DNA from: JBMCWH01 sp048621635
GTDB taxonomy: Bacteria > Patescibacteriota > WWE3 > JAUXAW01 > JAYEID01
Direction: 5' to 3'
DNA length: 30,634 nt
NCBI GenBank assembly: GCA_048621635.1
Contig: JBMCWH010000006.1
Location: 1 to 30,634, forward strand
Part shown: one piece after another, positions 7,171 to 13,133 of the stretch
Position numbering within the stretch: the first letter of the stretch is position 1
How the letters are laid out: each line of letters begins with the position of its first letter
Translations under genes and position numbers: made by a program
Notes under the pieces: model-generated
The model's database searches: none
Told to the model about the DNA's origin: nothing
Seen by the model: only the letters and a program-made list of their open reading frames with translations

Positions 7171-9630
7171 ATGACATTGACAGCGGTCCTTATTTTTTTA
7201 CTCCTTTTTTCTTTTCTTTTGGGGGTTGCTTTCTTGTTATGGGGTGGTAAAGCGCAGGAGGGATTGCAGTTAGAGGGTAAGTTTTTGGTTATTAAAGTTC
7301 CCAAAGAGAATGAGAAAGATGCTCTGGCTGCCGAGCAGATGTTTGCCTCTCTTCATGGCTTGTTGAAAATAACCCCCGAAGTGCAAGAACATTTTACTTT
7401 TGAGATGATGTCCTCCTCTGCGGGGGTGTATTTCTATACCTGGGTTCCGGAGGAAATTTGTGATTTTGTAAAAAGCCAAATTTTTGCCCAGTATCCGGAC
7501 GCGGAAATAAAGGAAGCTGAGGATTATACTCAGGAGCTTTCTGATTTAGGAAAAAGTGTATCTGCTGGGAGGATAGTATTTTCTCGGGAAGATTTTTTTC
7601 CCATTAAGACGTTTCCTGATTTTAATGTGGATCCTTTAGCAGGAATAACCGGGGCTCTTTCGGAGGTTGGTCCGGAGGAGCAGATCTGGGTCCAAATTGC
7701 GCTTCGCCCAGTTCCTGATGTTTGGCAAAGTTCTGGCTATGCTTATATCGATGCGTTGCGTTCGGGAGAAGGGTGGAAGGGGCTTGGTTTTTCTACTATC
7801 CTGAATTCGCTGGTCAGTGAAATTTGTCAGATAATTGCAAATATTCCCAAAATGTTACTTTACCCTGAGCGTGAAGAGGAGATTGGTGGGGGAGAAGACC
7901 ATGTGCAACTAAGTGCTCAGGAACAGTCTGAGATTCAGATGGTGGAAGAGAAATTAGCAAAGATGGGGTTTGCGACGGGTATTAGGGTTATGACTTTAGC
8001 ACCTACACAAAAAAAGGCAGACAGTTTGAAAAGATCCATAACTGCTTCTTTTACTCAGTTTTCAACAGCTAATTTAAATTCTTTTGTAGGAGAGTCTGTG
8101 GAAGACACAGATAGGTTTTTACGGAGTTTTAGGGGGCGTTCTTTCCCTGAAGAGTGGTTTTATATCTTAAACACAGAAGAATTAGCTTCTGTATTTCACT
8201 TACCGCATGTTTCTGTGGAAACACCAACCGTGGCTTGGTCTGACTATAAGAAAGGGGAACCTCCACTAAATTTACCTATTCAGGGGGATGATATTAGTTA
8301 TTTTGCTCGTACTACTTTTAGGGATAGGCTAATCAAATTTGGAATAAAAGATGAAGACCGTCCTAGGCACATGTATGTTGTGGGGAAAACAGGTACAGGA
8401 AAGACTACGCTTTTTCGGAACATGATGATCCAAGAAATGCAGAGAGGGGAAGGGGTTGGGTTTGTAGACCCTCATGGAGATTCCATTGATTATTTGATGG
8501 ACTTTGTTCCTCCCGAGCGGGTGGACGACGTAGTTTTGTTTGATCCTGCAGATAAGAAATATCCTGTGGGGTTTAATATGCTTGAGTTGGAAAATCAGGA
8601 GCACAAGAGTCTTGTTGCTTCTGGTTTAATTGATGTTTTTCGTAAACGCTTTGAGTTTTCTTGGGGGCCTCGTTTGGAGCATATTTTGCGCAACTGCGTA
8701 ATGACTCTTTTGGAAGTTCCTAATACCACACTTTTGGGTGTTACCCGGCTTTTGCAGGATAAGAATTACCGGAAATATATTGTTCACAAAGTTGAAGATC
8801 CTGTTATTAAGCGTTTTTGGGAGGAGGAGTTTAAAGGTATGCTTTCAAATAACCGCTTGGTTACACAGGCAATCGCCCCAATTCAGAATCGCTTGGGACA
8901 GTTTCTGTCTTCTCCTATTATACGGAACATTGTGGGTCAAGCACATTCAAGTATTGATTTTTACGAGGTTATGAATGAGGGAAAGATTCTTTTTGTTAAT
9001 CTTTCCAAGGGTAAGATTGGTGTGGACGACTCCTCTATTTTAGGATCTATGTTTGTTTCTCGGATGCAGTATGAAGCTATGCGACGTGTTGAATTACCTG
9101 AGGAGGAAAGGAAGAACTTTCTTCTTTATGTAGATGAGTTTCAAAATTTTGCTTCCGGTGCTTTTGCTAACATACTTTCGGAAGCGCGGAAGTACCATCT
9201 TTGTCTAAACCTGACTCATCAGTATGTGGATCAGCTTCCTGAGGAGATGTGCGATGCTGTTTTTGGGAACGTAGGTACAATTATTTCTTTCACTTTAGGT
9301 TCACAAGATGCGGAGGTTTTAGCTAATGAGTTTGCCCCCGTTTTTACAGCGGAAGATATAATTGGTTTAGAAAGGTATCATGTTTATTTGGAACTTATGA
9401 TTGATGGGATGAGCTCGCAACCTTTTTCTGCTGTGTCGCTTCCTCCTGTTTTTGATAGGGAAGGTACAGCTGATGAAGTTTTGGAACTGAGCAGGAAAAA
9501 GTACGGGCGTTCGCGCGAAAAAGTGGAGAAGGCAGTCGCTAAATGGAATAATACTCGCTTTGACCTGGGTATGTCTAAAGCTGAGGAAGCACGTAATTCG
9601 GAAGGAGGTGCGAATACTGGTCATGAGTGA
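7171..9630 (+). CDS. TraG/VirD4-like DNA-transport ATPase (DUF87/T4SS coupling type)
   Basis: 819 residues. An N-terminal membrane helix (about 3-25) is followed by a roughly 350-residue domain of unknown role, then a FtsK/HerA-type ATPase. Walker A is G405-KTGTGKTT with the preceding HMYVVGK; VDPHGDSIDYLMDFVP is typical of VirD4/TraG-like proteins; Walker B is LLYVDEFQNFA with D655/E656. SEARKYHLCLNLTHQYVDQLP and a conserved Gln follow. VirD4-like proteins couple DNA or protein substrates to a type IV secretion channel. No VirB4, relaxase or other channel gene is in the window, so its job here (DNA pumping, uptake or an orphan role) is open. The start has its own promoter and GGGAGAG. The end overlaps the next gene (ATGAGTGA). 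Confidence 0.88.
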   Translation: MTLTAVLIFLLLFSFLLGVAFLLWGGKAQEGLQLEGKFLVIKVPKENEKDALAAEQMFASLHGLLKITPEVQEHFTFEMMSSSAGVYFYTWVPEEICDFVKSQIFAQYPDAEIKEAEDYTQELSDLGKSVSAGRIVFSREDFFPIKTFPDFNVDPLAGITGALSEVGPEEQIWVQIALRPVPDVWQSSGYAYIDALRSGEGWKGLGFSTILNSLVSEICQIIANIPKMLLYPEREEEIGGGEDHVQLSAQEQSEIQMVEEKLAKMGFATGIRVMTLAPTQKKADSLKRSITASFTQFSTANLNSFVGESVEDTDRFLRSFRGRSFPEEWFYILNTEELASVFHLPHVSVETPTVAWSDYKKGEPPLNLPIQGDDISYFARTTFRDRLIKFGIKDEDRPRHMYVVGKTGTGKTTLFRNMMIQEMQRGEGVGFVDPHGDSIDYLMDFVPPERVDDVVLFDPADKKYPVGFNMLELENQEHKSLVASGLIDVFRKRFEFSWGPRLEHILRNCVMTLLEVPNTTLLGVTRLLQDKNYRKYIVHKVEDPVIKRFWEEEFKGMLSNNRLVTQAIAPIQNRLGQFLSSPIIRNIVGQAHSSIDFYEVMNEGKILFVNLSKGKIGVDDSSILGSMFVSRMQYEAMRRVELPEEERKNFLLYVDEFQNFASGAFANILSEARKYHLCLNLTHQYVDQLPEEMCDAVFGNVGTIISFTLGSQDAEVLANEFAPVFTAEDIIGLERYHVYLELMIDGMSSQPFSAVSLPPVFDREGTADEVLELSRKKYGRSREKVEKAVAKWNNTRFDLGMSKAEEARNSEGGANTGHE

Positions 9631-10300
9631 GAAAAATTTGAAAAATAAAACTCAGAACATACACCAGGCTTTAAATGCTGCCACTTCTAGTATTAAGTTA
9701 GCAAAAAAACTTTTGCGTGACTTGGAGGAAGATCTTGCTCCTTCTTCACGAGACTTGGCAGGAGAATTTGGTATCTTTGATGGGCATCAGGTTATAACTG
9801 AAGAAGAAAAAGAATATCCTGTTCCTGAAAATTATGCATCCAAGTCCAAATTAGTGTATGGAGATAAACTGAAACGTATTGAGAAAAATGGGAAAAGTAT
9901 ATTTAAGCAAGTCGATCGGGTTAAACGAGAAAATGTTGCTGGGATATTGGCTAAAAAAGAGGGAGAATGGTGTGTGGTTACTGCGCATGGCTCTTACGAA
10001 GTTTTGCCGGCGGCAGTGAATTATTGGGATGGAGAAGAAGGAGATGAGGTGCAGGTGCTGATTCCCCAGGAGAATAAACAAGCCCCTTTTGCTGCGGTTG
10101 AGAAAGTAATCAAAGATGAAGAAAATGAGGGAAAAAAGGAAGAAAAGGAGAAAGACACAGAGTCTGTGGAAGAGATGCACTCTACGAGTGAAGAAGACGA
10201 TGAAAGTAAGTCTGCAGGGGAGGAAGATAACGGAGATGTTCAGGAAGGTGCGGGTAGGCCTTCTGAGAAGCGGGCTGCAGAAGAGGAAGATTTGCGGTAA
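9623..10300 (+). CDS. Unknown charged protein next to yebC
   Basis: 225 residues, no family recognised. I place the start at the ATG at 9623 (MSEKNLKNK), because AAGGAGGTG, a near-perfect Shine-Dalgarno, lies at 9602-9610 and the ATG overlaps the stop of the TraG-like gene; an in-frame upstream start at 9560 would bury that site. Residues about 1-45 are helical, 55-150 form a globular part (KLVYGDKLKRIEKNGKSIF, GILAKKEGEWCVVTAHGSYEVLP) that looks beta-rich, and the last 65 residues are a low-complexity Glu/Lys/Ser tail. No signal peptide or membrane helix is present, so it is probably cytoplasmic. Tight coupling to the ATPase upstream suggests a partner role; this is inference only. Confidence 0.75.
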   Translation: MSEKNLKNKTQNIHQALNAATSSIKLAKKLLRDLEEDLAPSSRDLAGEFGIFDGHQVITEEEKEYPVPENYASKSKLVYGDKLKRIEKNGKSIFKQVDRVKRENVAGILAKKEGEWCVVTAHGSYEVLPAAVNYWDGEEGDEVQVLIPQENKQAPFAAVEKVIKDEENEGKKEEKEKDTESVEEMHSTSEEDDESKSAGEEDNGDVQEGAGRPSEKRAAEEEDLR

Positions 10301-10302
10301 AA

Positions 10303-10308
10303 TATAAT
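10303..10308 (+). promoter_or_regulatory. -10 box directly upstream of yebC
   Basis: A perfect TATAAT ends 5 bp before the yebC ATG, and no Shine-Dalgarno lies in between. If active, transcription would start at or inside the start codon, giving a leaderless mRNA. No good -35 is seen, so this is tentative. Confidence 0.4.
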
Positions 10309-10313
10309 ACATT

Positions 10314-10838
10314 ATGTCAGGTCATTCTCATTGGGATAATATAAAACACAAGAAGAATCGTAAGGATTCTCGGCGGGGGAAGCTTTTCTCCAAGCTGGCA
10401 AAGAGGATTACAGCTGCTGCCCGTGAAGGTAGGGGGGACCCCGAATTCAATCCTACCCTCCGTTCCGCTATAGAAGAAGCGAAAGAAGCCAATATGCCCA
10501 ATGAGAATATTGAAAAAGCTGTTGAGCGGGGTATAAGTGGTGGGACTTCTGGTAGTACGGCGCAAGTGGTAGAGGGTTATGGGCCTGCGGGAGTAGCCTT
10601 TTTACTTTCGGTTGAAACTGATAACCGAAATCGTACTGTAAGCGAGTTAAGACAGATTTTTGAAAACAATGGTGGTTCTTTGGCTGATGCAGGGGCTACT
10701 AGTTACATTTTTGAAAAAGGAGAAGTTCAGTTTGAAGTTGATCCTGGAGAGGATAGAGACACTGTTAATCAATTGATTGCTGCCCTAGAAAATTGCTCCG
10801 ATGTTGAAAAAATTCTCACCAATTGTAAACCTTCCTAG
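10314..10838 (+). CDS. YebC/TACO1-family protein, internally shortened
   Basis: 174 residues; usual YebC proteins have about 240. The N-terminal domain is textbook: MSGHSHWDNIKHKKNRKD, RGKLFSKLAKRITAAAREG, NIEKAVERG, VEGYGPAGVAFL and TDNRNRTVSELRQIFENNGGSL. After ATSYIFEKGEVQFEVDPGED the sequence jumps to DTVNQLIAALENCSDVEKILTN, which matches the very end of normal YebC (LEDCDDVQEVYHN). The roughly 60-70 residues that usually intervene (domain III, with the VSMIPS-type motif) are missing. YebC proteins bind DNA or relieve ribosome stalling at proline stretches. The frame continues smoothly, so this looks like a natural short form rather than a frameshift. The 3' end overlaps the next gene by 38 bp. 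Confidence 0.92.
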   Translation: MSGHSHWDNIKHKKNRKDSRRGKLFSKLAKRITAAAREGRGDPEFNPTLRSAIEEAKEANMPNENIEKAVERGISGGTSGSTAQVVEGYGPAGVAFLLSVETDNRNRTVSELRQIFENNGGSLADAGATSYIFEKGEVQFEVDPGEDRDTVNQLIAALENCSDVEKILTNCKPS

Positions 10839-11625
10839 CCTAAAAGATATTTGGACTAGCTTAGAGAAGAGAGAGCAGTTTATTATCTTTTCTTTGCTTT
10901 TTGGATTAGGTTCTTATCTTATTTTCCTACTTCCATCCTGTTTTGTGCTTGCGGGGATTGTTTCTTTTTCCACTGTAATTTTTCTTTTCTCATTTTTAAT
11001 GTTGAGAGAGGTTAAGGAAGGTTTTAATATACTGCTTTTATTACCCCTCCTCTTTGTTTTGAGTACATCATTTGTTCGTTATTTTTACCCTTACCTTTCT
11101 TTACCTTTCAGGCTAGTTTACGTTGGAATGGTTACTGTTGTCTTTTATCTGTTGCTCTTATCTTTAAATATATTTTTTGTGGTGATGCGGCGGGGAAAAA
11201 TCCCTCTTCTAAGGCCTGCAAAGGCTGGTTTATTTTTTACTGTTGTGGTTATTTCCTTTTTTAACTTTAATTTACTGTTTAAGGTGTTTTCTGTATTGTG
11301 GATGCAGATAGTTTTTTGTTTTTTAGTTAGTTCTTTCTTAGGATTGCTATTCTTTTCAGGTATGAGAGTAGGGGAGGGGAGGGATTTTGGGTTTCAGTAT
11401 CGTGCTGCTTTAGTTTTGTCTCTCCAGATGGTGGAAATCTGCTTTGCTCTAGGTTTTTTACCCTTAGAAGATTTCTCGCGTGCTTTGGGGTTGGCAGTTG
11501 TTTTTTATGCTTTTTTAGGAATTGGCCGAGATTATGTTCAACACCGTCTTAATAAAAAAATACTTCTTGAGTATGTTTTGATAACAACCGCGTTTTTTGT
11601 TGGTATTTTTAAGTTTCTTGGTTAA
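10801..11625 (+). CDS. Unknown polytopic membrane protein
   Basis: 274 residues with about eight hydrophobic helices, the first at about 28-45 (FIIFSLLFGLGSYLIFLLP) and the last at the C-terminus (YVLITTAFFVGIFKFLG). Loops are short and basic residues face one side (EVKEG, VMRRGKIPLLRP, QHRLNKK). No transporter or enzyme motif is recognised. It begins inside the end of yebC in another frame; the ATG at 10801 fits, though a TTG codon immediately after it or a start past the yebC stop cannot be excluded. It is the last gene of the TraG-like run. The family is not known to me. Confidence 0.75.
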   Translation: MLKKFSPIVNLPSLKDIWTSLEKREQFIIFSLLFGLGSYLIFLLPSCFVLAGIVSFSTVIFLFSFLMLREVKEGFNILLLLPLLFVLSTSFVRYFYPYLSLPFRLVYVGMVTVVFYLLLLSLNIFFVVMRRGKIPLLRPAKAGLFFTVVVISFFNFNLLFKVFSVLWMQIVFCFLVSSFLGLLFFSGMRVGEGRDFGFQYRAALVLSLQMVEICFALGFLPLEDFSRALGLAVVFYAFLGIGRDYVQHRLNKKILLEYVLITTAFFVGIFKFLG

Positions 11626-11637
11626 ATGTAAAAACTG

Positions 11638-11696
11638 CCTACCGGGGGCCGAGTAGGGGAGTTATCAGTTTGTGCAGTGGTGTGCTAAAAGATAAC
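11638..11696 (+). other. Possible structured RNA element after the membrane-protein gene
   Basis: Start of the 567-bp gap 11626-12192. CCTAC (11638-11642) pairs with GTAGG (11653-11657) around CGG...CCG, and GTTATC (11661-11666) pairs with GATAAC (11691-11696). GGGG beside the second arm could pair with CCCT after it. The GC-rich start contrasts with the AT-rich remainder. It matches no riboswitch or small RNA that I recognise, and no T-tract follows, so it is not a plain terminator. Confidence 0.3.
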
Positions 11697-11778
11697 CCTA
11701 TAGTTACAAACGTCTTATAAAAATATTTCTGTGTCTCATAGTGTTATTAATTGTTGATAAGTGAGGGGTGTTCTCTTT

Positions 11779-11801
11779 CCTATTTTTTACAAAAAAATAG
11801 G
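11779..11801. repeat. AT-rich perfect palindrome
   Basis: CCTATTTTTT, loop ACA, AAAAAATAGG: 10-bp perfect arms, followed by two further A-tracts (GTAAAAAATT, GTAAAAAAATT). It is too AT-rich for a strong terminator. A poly-pyrimidine stretch fills about 11840-11930. These A/T tracts could bend DNA; no function is shown. Confidence 0.5.
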
Positions 11802-12052
11802 TAAAAAATTGTAAAAAAATTATTAAATGTAAGATAGCAATTAAGATTTTTTTGTTATTTTCTTTTAACTTTTTTTCCTTCTTCGCCTCTTATTATTTTC
11901 CTTTCCTTTTTTTAATTTTTATCTTGCAATGTCTTGGAATTTTTGTTTTACTGACTGCTTGCTATAACTCGGCTTTAAACAGGCGATTGCTTGTTGTTTG
12001 TTAGCATGCGTCTAAGCATTGTTTTTTAGTGTTTGTTAATGTTTCCCTGTGT

Positions 12053-12081
12053 TTGTAGCTTTATTGTTAATGTGTTATACT
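12053..12081 (+). promoter_or_regulatory. Probable xer promoter with extended -10
   Basis: TATACT at 12076-12081 is preceded by TG at the extended -10 position (TGTTATACT). The -35 (TTGTAG, 17-bp spacing) is weak, as is common with extended -10 promoters. Expected start is near 12088, at the edge of the inverted repeat 12087-12118. Confidence 0.5.
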
Positions 12082-12086
12082 CATAC

Positions 12087-12118
12087 AAACGTCGTCTAAG
12101 GTACATTGTGCGACGTTT
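12087..12118 (+). promoter_or_regulatory. Inverted repeat at the xer transcription start
   Basis: AAACGTCG (12087-12094) and CGACGTTT (12111-12118) are perfect 8-bp arms around a 16-base spacer. ACAAACGTC also occurs singly at 11706-11714. CGTCTAAG followed by CATTGT in the spacer is also found near 12008-12021. The placement right after the -10 suggests an operator or a 5' hairpin in the xer mRNA. Confidence 0.45.
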
Positions 12119-12157
12119 ACCATTTTGCTCTTTTCCCCTCCCCTAGTTAAAATAAAT

Positions 12158-12196
12158 ATGAATAACTCGTTAGAAAGCAGAAATAAAAAAATATGA
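12158..12196 (+). CDS. Possible 12-codon leader ORF overlapping the xer start
   Basis: ATG at 12158 opens MNNSLESRNKKI and stops with TGA inside the xer start (ATGA overlap). The overlap is the classic arrangement for translational coupling, and xer itself has no clear Shine-Dalgarno. Nothing else supports translation; it could be chance in AT-rich DNA. Confidence 0.25.
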   Translation: MNNSLESRNKKI

Positions 12197-13122
12197 AAAA
12201 AATAGAAGATTTAATTGACCAGTATTTAAATTATTTGAAACTGGAAAAAAATTATTCAGAAAATACTTTGGATACCTACTCCCATTACTTGAACCGTTTT
12301 TTGGAATGGATGGATGTGGATCAAATTGATGGCGTCTCCCCTACTCTAGTTCGAAACTACCAGATCAAGCTTTACGATTATCGAGATGAAAAAGGTGATA
12401 AACTAGCGGCTAAAACCCGTAATTACCATTTAATAGCTCTTAGAGGCTTTCTAAGATACCTGGTAGTCCAACGTGAACTAAATGTAATGCCTCCAGAAAA
12501 AGTCTCTTTAGGTAAAATTTCAGAAAGGCAAATTTCTGTATTGGAAATCGATGAATTAAAGGACCTTTTTTCTGCTCCCAACACTAAAAGTAAACTTGGT
12601 AAACGGGATAAAGCTATTTTAGAGCTACTTTTTTCTACTGGTTTGCGAGTGAGTGAGTTGGTGGCTTTGAATCGTGAGCAAATAAATTTCAAAACGCGAG
12701 AAATTTCTGTAAAAGGTAAAGGAGGGCGAGTGCGTGTGGTTTTTATAAGTGAGCGGGCCACAAAATCTTTGCAGGAATATTTGGTTACACGGGAGGATGA
12801 TTATATTCCTTTGTTTATTCGTTACCGTGGTCCCACTCCTGAAGAATCTGCGCAAAAAAATGGTGAAGGATGGCGTCTTTCTGCTCGTAGTGTGCAAAGA
12901 TTGGTTAAGAAATATGGACGGAAAGCAGGCCTTTCTAAAGATGCTACACCGCATACGTTAAGACATAGTTTGGCTACCGATCTTTTAAGGGGAGGGGCGG
13001 ATATAAGAGAAGTTCAGGAACTTCTCGGACACAAAAACATTGCTACTACGCAGATTTATACTCACGTTACAGATCGCCGGTTGAAAAAGGTTTTTGAGGA
13101 AGCTCACAGTGGTAATGCGTAG
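12193..13122 (+). CDS. Tyrosine recombinase XerC/XerD family
   Basis: 309 residues, normal length. The N-terminal SAM-like core-binding domain (1-105; YLNYLKLEKNYSENTLDTYSHYL) is followed by the catalytic domain with a complete active site: R152 (STGLRVSEL), K174/K176 in the beta-hairpin (VKGKGGRVRVV), H254-x-x-R257 (HTLRHSLAT), H280 (LLGHK) and Tyr289 (TQIYTHV). Xer proteins resolve chromosome dimers at dif; some act in mobile elements. As the only recombinase here, and beside gyrase genes rather than element cargo, a housekeeping Xer is likely. The stretch YIPLFIRYRGPTPEESAQKNGEG is slightly longer than in E. coli XerD. No dif was identified. It ends 11 bp from the end of gyrA, tail to tail. 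Confidence 0.93.
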   Translation: MKKIEDLIDQYLNYLKLEKNYSENTLDTYSHYLNRFLEWMDVDQIDGVSPTLVRNYQIKLYDYRDEKGDKLAAKTRNYHLIALRGFLRYLVVQRELNVMPPEKVSLGKISERQISVLEIDELKDLFSAPNTKSKLGKRDKAILELLFSTGLRVSELVALNREQINFKTREISVKGKGGRVRVVFISERATKSLQEYLVTREDDYIPLFIRYRGPTPEESAQKNGEGWRLSARSVQRLVKKYGRKAGLSKDATPHTLRHSLATDLLRGGADIREVQELLGHKNIATTQIYTHVTDRRLKKVFEEAHSGNA

Positions 13123-13133
13123 GAAAAGGTGGT

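Noticed and set aside
9851..10312. 153-codon minus-strand frame
   Set aside because: Antisense to the Glu/Lys-rich tail of the unknown protein; its Phe/Leu-rich content is the expected mirror of GAA/AAG codons.
11626..12192. dif site or replication origin in the gap before xer
   Set aside because: No ATAA-N6-TTAT dif core and no TTATCCACA-type DnaA boxes were found; the inverted repeat has a 16-base spacer, too long for dif.
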